Assembly (NCBI GenBank): GCA_021806045.1
Contig: JAJZDI010000006.1
Span: forward strand, 70,964-134,963
Origin: Actinomycetes bacterium
GTDB lineage: Bacteria; Actinomycetota; Acidimicrobiia; Acidimicrobiales; RAAP-2
DNA length: 64,000 bases
Direction of reading: 5' to 3'
Below, one piece after another: positions 16,129 through 24,308 of the stretch (position 1 is the stretch's first letter; every line of letters starts with the position of its first letter). Below the pieces are notes generated by a model, which was not told where the DNA came from, searched no databases, and saw nothing but the letters and a program-made list of their open reading frames with translations. Made by a program: the position numbers and the translations under genes.

Positions 16129-17426
16129 CGCCGATCGAGACCGCCTTCACCGACGCCCTCATCTCGCGCGAAGGGCGGGAACGCATCGTGGTCGTGGGCG
16201 TCGTGTTCCCCGGCGGGTCGCTCGACGAGACCGAACGTGCCCTCGACGAGCTGTGCGAGCTGGTGGACACGGCCGGCGCCGACGTCGTCGACCGGATCGT
16301 CCAGCGTCGGGACGCGCCGGACCCGGCTACCTTCATCGGCAGCGGCAAGGCGGCCGAACTGCTCGAGCGGTGCCTGACCGCCGATGCCGACACCGTGGTC
16401 TTTGACGACGAGCTCTCCCCGGCCCAGCAGCGCAACCTCGAACGGCTGCTCGGACGGACCGCCATCGACCGGACGGCGGTCATCCTCGACATTTTCGCCC
16501 AGAACGCCCGCACCCCGGAAGGAAAGGCCCAGGTGGAGCTGGCGCTCCTGCGCTACCGGTTGCCCCGCCTGCGGGGCAGGGGCACGGCGCTCAGCCAGCA
16601 GGCCGGCGGCATCGGGACCCGGGGACCGGGCGAGACGCAGCTCGAGGTCGACCGGCGGCGCCTGCTGCGCCGGATGACCCGCCTCGAGTCGGACCTCCGC
16701 CAGCTCGAGCGGACGCGCCGGACCCAGCGCCGGGCGAGGGGTCGGGGGCGCCAGCGGACGGTATCGCTGGTCGGCTATACGAACGCAGGGAAGTCGACGC
16801 TGCTCCACCGGCTGAGCGGAGCGGAGGTCCTGGTCGAGAACCGGCTGTTCTCGACGCTCGATCCCCGCACCCGCCGGTGGGCGCTCCCCGGCGGCGAGAC
16901 CGTCCTCCTCACCGACACCGTCGGCTTCGTCCGGAAGCTGCCCCACCAGGTGGTCGAGGCGTTCCGCTCCACGCTCGAGAGCGTCCGCGAGTCGGACCTC
17001 CTGGTGCACGTGGTCGACGCCACCTCACCCGATCCCGAAGGTCAGATCACCGCGGTGCGGACCGTCCTCGCCGAGATCGACGCCGCTGACGTCCCCGAGC
17101 TCCTGGTGGTGAACAAGGTCGACGCCACAGGTGGGGAAGCTGCCGCCGAGGTGGCACGTCTGGTCGCCGCCCACCCCGGATCGGTGGCCGTGTCGGCCGC
17201 GACCGGCCAGGGTATCGATGAGCTGGCCGCCTCGGTGGCCGACCGGCTGCGGGTCGCCGATCGGGTCGTCGAGCTCGTCATCCCCTACATTCGGGGCGAC
17301 GTGCTGGCGGCCGTGCATCGGGAAGGGGAGATCGTGGACGAGGACGCTGGCGACGAGTCAATCCGCGTCCGGGTCGTGCTGGACGAGGCGGGACGGGCCC
17401 GGTTCGCCGCGTTCGCCGCCCGATGA
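16125..17426 (+). CDS. hflX: Ribosome-associated GTPase HflX
   Basis: GTPase that binds the large ribosomal subunit and rescues stalled or hibernating ribosomes. 433 aa. The N-terminal HflX domain includes DELSPAQQRNLE and GGIGTRGPGETQLE, a helical coiled segment follows (about 180-210), then the G domain with Walker A GYTNAGKS (217-224), DTVGF and NKVD. GTG 16125 overlaps the dapF stop. Confidence 0.94.
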   Translation: MTPIETAFTDALISREGRERIVVVGVVFPGGSLDETERALDELCELVDTAGADVVDRIVQRRDAPDPATFIGSGKAAELLERCLTADADTVVFDDELSPAQQRNLERLLGRTAIDRTAVILDIFAQNARTPEGKAQVELALLRYRLPRLRGRGTALSQQAGGIGTRGPGETQLEVDRRRLLRRMTRLESDLRQLERTRRTQRRARGRGRQRTVSLVGYTNAGKSTLLHRLSGAEVLVENRLFSTLDPRTRRWALPGGETVLLTDTVGFVRKLPHQVVEAFRSTLESVRESDLLVHVVDATSPDPEGQITAVRTVLAEIDAADVPELLVVNKVDATGGEAAAEVARLVAAHPGSVAVSAATGQGIDELAASVADRLRVADRVVELVIPYIRGDVLAAVHREGEIVDEDAGDESIRVRVVLDEAGRARFAAFAAR

Positions 17427-18592
17427 GCGCGGCCGGGGGGTTCACCCCGCCCCCGTACCCGTACGACCGCCTGGCCGAGCTGGTCGAGCTGGCTCGGGCC
17501 CGGTTCGGGGCCGACACCGGCGACCGCCGCGGTGGGGTGGTGGACTGCTCGGTGGGCACGCCCTGCGACGCTCCCCCTGCAGGGGTGTTGGAGGCACTGG
17601 GCGGGTCCGGGGCCGAGCGGGGCTATCCGACGGCCTCGGGCAGCGCGGCGTACCGGACGGCCGCCTCAGACTGGCTGGGTCGCCGCTTCGGGGTGGAGGT
17701 CGATCCCGATCGGGAGCTGGCAGCGTGCATCGGCACCAAGGAGATGGTTGCCTCCACCCCCCATTACCTCCACCTGGCCGATCCGGAACGCGACACCGTC
17801 CTGTACCCGGCAGTCTCGTACCCCACCTACGCGATGGGGGCCCAGCTGGCCGGGTGCCGCGCCGTTCCCGTGCCGACCCGGGCCGACGGCGCGTCCGACC
17901 TGGCGGGCATCGACCCGGCCGATGCGGCACGGGCCCTGATGCTGTGGGTCAATTCCCCGGCCAATCCCACCGGCGCGCTCGACGACCTCGATGCCGCCGC
18001 CGCCTGGGGCCGGGACTCGGGCGTCCCCGTGTTCTCCGATGAGTGCTACGCCGAGTTCACCTGGCGGGGGCGGCCCCGATCGGTACTGGAGTCGGGGACG
18101 GCAGGAGTGGTGGCCGTCCACTCGCTGTCCAAGCGCTCCAACCTGGCCGGGGTAAGGGCCGGGTTCTTCGCCGGTGACAGGGATCTGGTCGGTTATCTGG
18201 CCGACGTCCGCCGGCACGCGGGGATGATGGTTCCCGGCCCGGTCCAGGCGGCAGCGGTGGCCGCCCTGGCCGACGACACCCATGTGGAGGTCCAGCGCGA
18301 GCGCTACCACCGGAGGCTGGAGACACTGGCATCGGCACTCGGACGTGCCGACGTGCCCGCACCGCTGCCGGACGGCGGGTTCTACCTGTGGGTGGCGGCT
18401 CCGCCGTCCTTCGAGGACGGCTGGGCGCTGGCGGCCGCGCTGGCCGAACAGGCCGGCATCCTGACCAGCCCCGGCGAGTTCTACGGTCCTGGAGGGCGGG
18501 CCGCCGTCCGGATCGCCGTGGTCCAGCCCGACGATCGCATCGACCTCGTGTGCGAACGCCTGGCCGCGTCCGGGCTGGTCGCGCGGGGGTAA
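17423..18592 (+). CDS. dapC: Succinyldiaminopimelate transaminase (class I/II aminotransferase)
   Basis: PLP enzyme, most likely converting N-succinyl-2-amino-6-ketopimelate to N-succinyl-LL-DAP. 389 aa. The PLP lysine is Lys237 in HSLSKRSNLAG, and NSPANPTG with SDECYAEF gives the fold type I signature. The ATG overlaps the hflX stop as ATGA. The assignment as DapC rests mainly on dapD and dapE following directly; the fold alone would also fit other aminotransferases of this class. Confidence 0.88.
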   Translation: MSAAGGFTPPPYPYDRLAELVELARARFGADTGDRRGGVVDCSVGTPCDAPPAGVLEALGGSGAERGYPTASGSAAYRTAASDWLGRRFGVEVDPDRELAACIGTKEMVASTPHYLHLADPERDTVLYPAVSYPTYAMGAQLAGCRAVPVPTRADGASDLAGIDPADAARALMLWVNSPANPTGALDDLDAAAAWGRDSGVPVFSDECYAEFTWRGRPRSVLESGTAGVVAVHSLSKRSNLAGVRAGFFAGDRDLVGYLADVRRHAGMMVPGPVQAAAVAALADDTHVEVQRERYHRRLETLASALGRADVPAPLPDGGFYLWVAAPPSFEDGWALAAALAEQAGILTSPGEFYGPGGRAAVRIAVVQPDDRIDLVCERLAASGLVARG

Positions 18593-18595
18593 CGT
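18590..18595 (+). promoter_or_regulatory. -10 element of a leaderless dapD promoter
   Basis: TAACGT lies exactly 6 nt before the dapD ATG and overlaps the dapC stop codon, so dapDE can be transcribed apart from dapC. Confidence 0.5.
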
Positions 18596-18601
18596 CAGGC
18601 G

Positions 18602-19429
18602 ATGACCGACCACGAAGCGACGATCGACGACCTGTGGTCCCGGGCCGCCTCACTCGGCCCGGGCGACGCCGATGCCCTGTCCGCGGTGACGGAGGTCATC
18701 GACCTCCTTGACCGTGGCGACGTGCGGGTGGCAGAGGTGGACGACGCCACCGACGCGGTGGTGGTCCACGAGTGGGCCAAACGTGCCATCCTTCTCCTGT
18801 TCCGGCTCCGCGCCATCGAGACGGTGGAGGTGGGGCCGTTCGAATTCGCCGACAAGCTTCCGCTCAAGCGGGGGTTCGAGGCCGCCGGCGTCCGGGTCGT
18901 CCCCGGCGCATCGGCCCGGTGGGGCTCGTACCTGGCTCCCGGGGTCATCTGCATGCCGAGCTACGTCAACATCGGCGCCCGGGTGGGGTCGGGAACGATG
19001 GTGGACACCTGGGCCACCGTGGGTTCGTGCGCGCAGATCGGTGAGCGGGTCCACCTGTCCGGGGGGGTCGGCATCGGGGGTGTCCTCGAGCCGCCCCAGG
19101 CCGCACCGGTCGTGGTGGAGGACGACGCGTTCATCGGGAGCAGGTGCATGGTGACCGAGGGGGCACGCGTCGGTCGGGGAGCGGTGCTCGGGGCAGGCGT
19201 GATCCTGAACCCGTCGATCCCGGTGATCGACGCCGAGACCGGCGAGGAGCTGTCTCGAGGCCACGTGCCGCCGTGGTGTGTGGCCGTCCAGGCATCGCGC
19301 CCCCGGACGTTCCCCGGCGGGGAGTTCCACCTCCCGTGCGTGCTGGTCATCAAGCGCCTGGAAGAGGGGAAACGTCACGACAAGGCACACCTGAACGACG
19401 TGCTCCGCCAGCACGGCATCGCGACATGA
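18602..19429 (+). CDS. dapD: Tetrahydrodipicolinate N-succinyltransferase
   Basis: Succinyl-CoA dependent acylation of tetrahydrodipicolinate, which defines the succinylase branch. 275 aa. Mixed N-terminal domain, then a left-handed beta-helix of hexapeptide repeats from about 100 to 210 (ICMPSYVNIGARVGSGTMVD, VGIGGVLEP, GSRCMVTEGARVGRGAVLG). The C-terminal tail HDKAHLNDVLR is typical of the actinobacterial form. The stop overlaps dapE as ATGA. Confidence 0.94.
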   Translation: MTDHEATIDDLWSRAASLGPGDADALSAVTEVIDLLDRGDVRVAEVDDATDAVVVHEWAKRAILLLFRLRAIETVEVGPFEFADKLPLKRGFEAAGVRVVPGASARWGSYLAPGVICMPSYVNIGARVGSGTMVDTWATVGSCAQIGERVHLSGGVGIGGVLEPPQAAPVVVEDDAFIGSRCMVTEGARVGRGAVLGAGVILNPSIPVIDAETGEELSRGHVPPWCVAVQASRPRTFPGGEFHLPCVLVIKRLEEGKRHDKAHLNDVLRQHGIAT

Positions 19430-20529
19430 GCTCGGTGGCGGGCGAGCCCGGGTCGGTCGGCGACGCCCTGCTGGCGCGGACGGCGGAGCTGGTGGCGATC
19501 CCGTCGGTGAGCCACCACGAGCACGAGATGGCTGACGCGGTGGAGGCGGCGCTGCGGGCGTGCCCCTGGATCGAGGTCCACCGGTCGGAGGACGACATCG
19601 TGGCCAGGACCGAGCTTGGGCACTCGCACCGGCTGGTGCTGGCCGGCCACCTCGACACGGTGGCGCCGGCCGCCGGCCACGAGCACGTCATCGTCCAGGG
19701 CGACCGGCTGGTCGGCCTGGGCGCAGCCGACATGAAGGGCGGGATCGCTGTCTTCCTCCACCTGGCCGAACAGGTGCCCGAACCGGCCGTGGACCTCACG
19801 TGGTCCTTCAACGTGTGCGAGGAGGTCGCCGCCCACCACAGCGGGCTCCGGCGCATGTGGGCCGAACACCCGGAGCTCCTGGAGGCGGATGCCGCCATCG
19901 TCGGCGAGCCGACCGACGGCGTGGTCGAGGCCGGTTGCCAGGGGACCCTGCGCATCTCGGTCGGCCTACGGGGCGTGCGGGCCCACACCTCCCGCCCGGC
20001 CGAGGGTCGTAACGCCATCCACCGGCTGGCACCACTCCTCGGCGCTATCGGGTCCTACGTGGGCCGGACACCCGAGCTCGACGGCTGCCGCTACATGGAG
20101 ACGCTCCAGGCCGTCGCCGTGGAAGGTGGGGTGGCGGGGAACGTCGTGCCGGACTCGGCGTCGCTGCTGGTGAACCACCGCTTCGCTCCGGACCGCGATG
20201 CAGCGACGGCCGTCGCCTCCGTCCGGGAGCTCCTCGAGCCATGGCTCGAGGAGGGTGACACGTTCGACGTGGTCGAGGTGGTGGCTGGAGCGCCGCCCCA
20301 CCTCGACGACCCCCTGCTCGGGAACCTGGTGGCCCGCAGTGGACGTCCGCCTCGGGCCAAGCTGGGCTGGACCGATGTGGCCACGTTCTGGAGTCACGGC
20401 GTGCCGGCTGCCAACTTCGGGCCGGGCGACCCGCTGGTGGCCCACACGGCCGGCGAGTATGTGACGGCGGGACAGCTGGAGCGGGCATACGCCGCCCTGC
20501 ACCGCCTGGTGACGGAACCGCTCTCCTGA
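19426..20529 (+). CDS. dapE: Succinyl-diaminopimelate desuccinylase
   Basis: Zinc M20 peptidase-family enzyme that removes succinate to give LL-DAP, the substrate of DapF. 367 aa. Metal and catalytic residues visible are His75-x-Asp77 (AGHLDTV), the Asp of AADMKGG, Glu132-Glu133 (CEE) and a late His in VAHTAGE. ATG 19426 overlaps the dapD stop. Actinobacterial DapE of this length is usual. With dapA, B, C, D and F it completes the branch within 20 kb. Confidence 0.94.
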   Translation: MSSVAGEPGSVGDALLARTAELVAIPSVSHHEHEMADAVEAALRACPWIEVHRSEDDIVARTELGHSHRLVLAGHLDTVAPAAGHEHVIVQGDRLVGLGAADMKGGIAVFLHLAEQVPEPAVDLTWSFNVCEEVAAHHSGLRRMWAEHPELLEADAAIVGEPTDGVVEAGCQGTLRISVGLRGVRAHTSRPAEGRNAIHRLAPLLGAIGSYVGRTPELDGCRYMETLQAVAVEGGVAGNVVPDSASLLVNHRFAPDRDAATAVASVRELLEPWLEEGDTFDVVEVVAGAPPHLDDPLLGNLVARSGRPPRAKLGWTDVATFWSHGVPAANFGPGDPLVAHTAGEYVTAGQLERAYAALHRLVTEPLS

Positions 20530-20545
20530 TCGGGTCGAACCGGCC

Positions 20546-20585
20546 GGTGGGCCAGTGGTCCGGAGGGCGGTGGGCCGGTGGTCCG
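20546..20585. repeat. 17-bp direct repeats upstream of the aldo/keto reductase
   Basis: A 17-nt unit (GGTGGGCCAGTGGTCCG) at 20546-20562 recurs at 20569-20585 with one change (A to G), 23 bp apart, roughly two helical turns. It lies just before the reductase promoter and may hold regulator sites. Confidence 0.5.
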
Positions 20586-20596
20586 AACGCGTTCGG
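20583..20596. promoter_or_regulatory. 14-bp palindrome in the aldo/keto reductase promoter
   Basis: CCGAACGCGTTCGG is a perfect palindrome ending where the -35 of the promoter would lie. The 2-bp centre differs from the 4-bp centre of the SOS boxes at lexA, so LexA is not the likely ligand. Confidence 0.4.
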
Positions 20597-20614
20597 GTGG
20601 TGACCAGGCGCCGG

Positions 20615-20620
20615 TAGCGT
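20615..20620 (+). promoter_or_regulatory. -10 element of a leaderless reductase promoter
   Basis: TAGCGT lies 7 nt before the ATG at 20628, without a ribosome site between. Confidence 0.5.
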
Positions 20621-20627
20621 CAGGCCC

Positions 20628-21632
<1,005 letters not shown>

Positions 21633-21702
21633 GCGCACACCGGGCGCGGGCGACGTCCGGACGACGGCGCGGCGCTGACGGGCGGTGCGGGCTGACCAGG
21701 AG

Positions 21703-21751
21703 TAGCCCTGCGGGGGACACCAGCGTGCACGGTTAGCGCTGCGGGAGACAC
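21703..21751. repeat. Imperfect 18-nt direct repeats between convergent genes
   Basis: TAGCCCTGCGGGGGACAC (21703-21720) recurs as TAGCGCTGCGGGAGACAC (21734-21751), two mismatches and a 31-nt period. No terminator hairpin with a T run was seen in this 130-nt gap. Confidence 0.5.
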
Positions 21752-21762
21752 TGCGGGCGGGG

Positions 21763-22392
21763 TCAGAGGCGGCGGAGCACGGTGACGACCTTGCCGTAGA
21801 CGACGACGTCTGCGCCATCGAACTCCATGGGGTCGAGTCGCTCGTTCGCCGGGATGAGCACCACCTTGTCGCCCCGCCGGGAGAAGCGCTTGACCGTCGC
21901 CTCGTCACCGGGGATCCCGGCCACCACGATTTCGCCTTCCTCGGCACTGGGCTGTTGCCGGACGACGACGAAATCGCCGTCGAGGATGCCGGCGTCGATC
22001 ATTGAGTCGCCTCGTACCGCCACCATGAACAGGGTGCCGGTGCCCGTGAAGTCCTCGGGGAGGGGCAGGAGCTCCTCCACGTTCTCCTGGGCGAGGACGC
22101 CAGTGCCGGCGGCCACCGAGCCGACGAGGGGCACGTGACGGGTGGGGCGAGCGTCCACGACGATCTTCGAGGAGGGGTCGTACCGGACCTCGATGGCACG
22201 GGGCTTGGTCGGGTCACGCCGGAGATAGCCCTCGCGCTGGAGCACGGCCAGGTGGGCGTGGACCGTGGACGACGACGTCAGACCCACCCGCTCGCCGATC
22301 TCCCGTACGGACGGCGGATAGCCCCGCTCCCGGAGGGACTCGGCGATGCAGTCGAGGATCTCTTTGCGCTTCTGCGTCAGCACCTCGGCCAC
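21763..22392 (-). CDS. lexA: SOS response repressor LexA
   Basis: Represses DNA-damage genes and cleaves itself when RecA is activated. 209 aa. N-terminal winged helix (EIGERVGLTSSSTVHAHL), cleavage site Ala95-Gly96, catalytic Ser130 (GDSM) and Lys168 (EATVKRF). The start is the GTG at 22392, preceded by GGGGGAT; the frame continues upstream to 22617 but that stretch covers the SOS boxes and lacks family similarity. An 8-bp stem (22415-22422 with 22429-22436) lies in its leader. It is divergent to the LysM gene and autoregulated through two SOS boxes. Confidence 0.95.
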   Translation of the reverse strand: MAEVLTQKRKEILDCIAESLRERGYPPSVREIGERVGLTSSSTVHAHLAVLQREGYLRRDPTKPRAIEVRYDPSSKIVVDARPTRHVPLVGSVAAGTGVLAQENVEELLPLPEDFTGTGTLFMVAVRGDSMIDAGILDGDFVVVRQQPSAEEGEIVVAGIPGDEATVKRFSRRGDKVVLIPANERLDPMEFDGADVVVYGKVVTVLRRL

Positions 22393-22414
22393 GGGTGATC
22401 CCCCTTCGGGTCGG

Positions 22415-22436
22415 CGCGCCCCATGGTCGGGGCGCG
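22415..22436 (-). other. Hairpin in the lexA leader
   Basis: CGCGCCCC (22415-22422) and GGGGCGCG (22429-22436) can pair with a 6-nt loop in the untranslated region of lexA, 23 nt before the start codon. It could modulate translation; no T run follows. Confidence 0.4.
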
Positions 22437-22437
22437 T

Positions 22438-22455
22438 TGCGAACGTCTGTTCGCA
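22438..22455. promoter_or_regulatory. SOS box 1 (lexA operator, start-site side)
   Basis: TGCGAAC-GTCT-GTTCGCA, a perfect 7-bp palindrome of the actinobacterial CGAAC-N4-GTTCG type. It covers the predicted lexA transcription start. Confidence 0.9.
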
Positions 22456-22457
22456 GT

Positions 22458-22486
22458 ACGGTACTCCGGACGCGACGCCGATGCAA
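22458..22486 (-). promoter_or_regulatory. lexA promoter
   Basis: On the minus strand TTGCAT (22486-22481) and TACCGT (22463-22458) are spaced by 17 bp. SOS box 2 overlaps the -35 and box 1 lies directly after the -10. Confidence 0.6.
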
Positions 22487-22497
22487 ACATCTGTTCG
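22484..22497. promoter_or_regulatory. SOS box 2 (lexA operator, -35 side)
   Basis: CAAAC-ATCT-GTTCG, one mismatch from the consensus in the left half. It overlaps the lexA -35. Confidence 0.7.
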
Positions 22498-22506
22498 ATA
22501 TCCTCC

Positions 22507-22535
22507 TTGACAGCGAACACCTGTTCGTGTTTCAT
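22507..22535 (+). promoter_or_regulatory. Promoter of the LysM gene
   Basis: A consensus TTGACA (22507-22512) and TTTCAT (22530-22535) are spaced by 17 bp. SOS box 3 fills the spacer, which should block RNA polymerase. Confidence 0.65.
22514..22527. promoter_or_regulatory. SOS box 3 (in the LysM promoter spacer)
   Basis: CGAAC-ACCT-GTTCG, an exact consensus match between -35 and -10. Confidence 0.88.
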
Positions 22536-22546
22536 GATCACCATGG

Positions 22547-22560
22547 CGAACAGGTGTTCG
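22547..22560. promoter_or_regulatory. SOS box 4 (at the LysM transcription start)
   Basis: CGAAC-AGGT-GTTCG, an exact consensus match just after the predicted start site and before the ribosome site. Confidence 0.88.
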
Positions 22561-22583
22561 GTTGCGTGGATCGGGGAGATGCG

Positions 22584-23027
22584 ATGAGTGCGGTGATGGC
22601 ACCATGCGCTCCGACATGGGATCGGGTGGCGGATGATGGCCGGGGAGCGAGCTATCACGCCGCAGGCGGGGATCGCCTCCGCCTGGTGTCCGTCGTCCCC
22701 GATGAGGGTGCCCGCGATGAGGGTGCGGTCAGGTCACGGCGGCCGTCGATCCAGGTCAGGCGGCGGCGGGCCGCGGTGGGAGCGTTCGTCCTTGCCGTCG
22801 TCGTCCTGCTCAGCCTTCCTCCGGGGGTGTTCGGTGCCCACCACGCGGCGGTGAGCCCGGGCCCGCGCATCACGGCCTCCACCTACACCGTCGTGCCAGG
22901 GGACTCGATGTGGTCGATCGCCGAGCGCGCCGATCCTGGCGGCGACCCGCGAGTGCTCGTCGCACAACTCGAGGCTCGGACCGGATCGTCGACCGTCTAT
23001 CCCGGTGAGGTCCTCTCGCTCCGCTGA
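22584..23027 (+). CDS. SOS-controlled LysM membrane protein, probable cell-division inhibitor
   Basis: 147 aa: a basic N-terminal cytoplasmic part, one membrane helix (about 63-85), and a LysM domain (100-147, starting YTVVPGDSMWSIAE) outside the membrane to bind peptidoglycan. ATG 22584 follows GGGGAG. Divergence from lexA and two SOS boxes in its promoter match yneA of Bacillus and Rv2719c (ChiZ) of Mycobacterium, which halt division after DNA damage; order lexA-LysM-nrdR is also that of Mycobacterium. Function is inferred from this context and architecture; sequence outside LysM is not conserved enough to judge by eye. Confidence 0.82.
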   Translation: MSAVMAPCAPTWDRVADDGRGASYHAAGGDRLRLVSVVPDEGARDEGAVRSRRPSIQVRRRRAAVGAFVLAVVVLLSLPPGVFGAHHAAVSPGPRITASTYTVVPGDSMWSIAERADPGGDPRVLVAQLEARTGSSTVYPGEVLSLR

Positions 23028-23083
23028 CCGCCGCATGAGTGCGCCACGACCGGAGCGCGCGAGGTGTGCCGACCGGTGCGAGA

Positions 23084-23089
23084 TAACCT
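23084..23089 (+). promoter_or_regulatory. -10 element of a leaderless nrdR promoter
   Basis: TAACCT lies exactly 6 nt before the GTG at 23096, so nrdR can be expressed without SOS induction. Confidence 0.5.
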
Positions 23090-23095
23090 CACCAC

Positions 23096-23569
23096 GTGCG
23101 TTGTCCCTGGTGCCTGGTCGATGACGACCGGGTGGTCGATTCCCGGACGGCCGAAGATGGGGCTGCGATCCGTCGCCGACGGGAGTGCGTGTCGTGTGGA
23201 CGGCGCTTCACGACGTTCGAGCGGCCGGAGGAGGTGCCGCTGCTCGTGACGAAACGGTCCGGGGTCCGAGAGCCGTTCGACCGGGGGAAGGTGGTCCAGG
23301 GACTGCGCGCAGCGACGAAGAACCGGCCCGTCGACGAAGGCGCGCTGGACGAGATCGCCCGGCAGGTCGAGGAGCTCGTGCGCGACGCTGCACCGACGGC
23401 CACCACCCAGTTGATCGGCATGGCCGTCCTCGAGCGGCTCCTGGCGGCCGATCACGTCTCGTACCTCCGGTTCGCCAGCGTCTACAAGGGATTCGCTGAC
23501 GCAGACGACTTCCAGCGGGAAGTGGGGCTCCTGACGAAGGAGACCGCCCCCAAGCGTCCGGCGCCGTGA
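23096..23569 (+). CDS. nrdR: Ribonucleotide reductase repressor NrdR
   Basis: ATP/dATP-sensing zinc repressor of nrd genes. 157 aa. Zinc ribbon Cys3-x2-Cys6 and Cys31-x2-Cys34, then an ATP-cone (VTKRSGVREPFDRGKVVQGL to the end). The start is fixed by the first Cys motif and the leaderless -10. No nrd gene is in the window, so its targets lie elsewhere. The stop overlaps the next gene as GTGA. Confidence 0.95.
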   Translation: MRCPWCLVDDDRVVDSRTAEDGAAIRRRRECVSCGRRFTTFERPEEVPLLVTKRSGVREPFDRGKVVQGLRAATKNRPVDEGALDEIARQVEELVRDAAPTATTQLIGMAVLERLLAADHVSYLRFASVYKGFADADDFQREVGLLTKETAPKRPAP

Positions 23570-24282
23570 GCTCACCTGACCGGTTCGAGGAGATCCCCGA
23601 GCGGGCGTTGGCCATCTACGCCCACCCCGACGACCCCGACATCTCGTGTGGCGGCACGCTGGCCCGGTGGGCAGCCGGAGGATGTGCCGTCCACGTCCTG
23701 CTGTGCACCGATGGGGGAAAGGGCACGGACGACCCGGCTGCCACCCCGGCCGAGACGGCCGCTCTGAGGTCCGAGGAAGTGGCGGCAGCTGGTCGCGTTC
23801 TCGGCATCACCGGGCACATCCTGCTGGGCCACGCCGACGGTGAGCTCGAAGAGGACGCCGAGCTGCGCGGCCAGCTGGTGTCGGCCATCCGCTCCGTCCG
23901 ACCCGATGTCGTGCTGTGCCCGGACCCGACGGCCGTCTTCTTCGGCCAGGAGTACGTCAACCACCGTGACCATCGCACGGTGGGTTGGAGCGCGCTCGAC
24001 GCGGTCTCACCGGCGGCTGCCCTGCCGCACTACTTCCCCGACGCCGGCCCGCCCCACCAAGTCGATGTCGTGCTCCTGTCGGGAACACTCGCTCCCGACG
24101 TGTGGGTCGATATCGAGGCGCACATCGGGGCGAAGGTGGAGGCGGTCGCCTGCCATCGAAGTCAATTCACCGACGACGGGTCGTGGACCCGCTCGGCCGT
24201 CCGCCTCCAGGCCGAGGAGGCTGCCCGACAGTCTGGGCTGGTGCTGGCCGAGGGGTTCCGGATGCTGCGCCTGGGTGGTTGA
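23566..24282 (+). CDS. PIG-L family deacetylase
   Basis: Zinc-dependent N-deacetylase of the GlcNAc-PI/MshB/LmbE family, 238 aa. The metal motif AHPDD is at 19-23, and VNHRDHRTVGW gives the third ligand. Candidates include mycothiol-related deacetylation or removal of acetyl groups from sugar conjugates; sequence alone does not decide and no mshA/C/D genes are nearby. GTG 23566 overlaps nrdR's stop. Confidence 0.85.
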   Translation: MSSPDRFEEIPERALAIYAHPDDPDISCGGTLARWAAGGCAVHVLLCTDGGKGTDDPAATPAETAALRSEEVAAAGRVLGITGHILLGHADGELEEDAELRGQLVSAIRSVRPDVVLCPDPTAVFFGQEYVNHRDHRTVGWSALDAVSPAAALPHYFPDAGPPHQVDVVLLSGTLAPDVWVDIEAHIGAKVEAVACHRSQFTDDGSWTRSAVRLQAEEAARQSGLVLAEGFRMLRLGG

Positions 24283-24302
24283 GGTGCATGGGTGGTTGAG
24301 GT
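24273..24302 (+). repeat. Short tandem duplication at the PIG-L/dinB junction
   Basis: GGGTGGTTGAGGT occurs at 24273-24285 and again at 24290-24302 (17-nt period). The first copy contains the stop codon of the deacetylase gene and the second supplies GAGG before dinB. Confidence 0.7.
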
Positions 24303-24308
24303 ACCCGG

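Noticed and set aside
22395-22583. In-frame extension of the LysM gene, and of lexA to 22617, across the intergenic region
   Set aside because: Both would translate the SOS boxes; each gene has a clear later start with a ribosome site.
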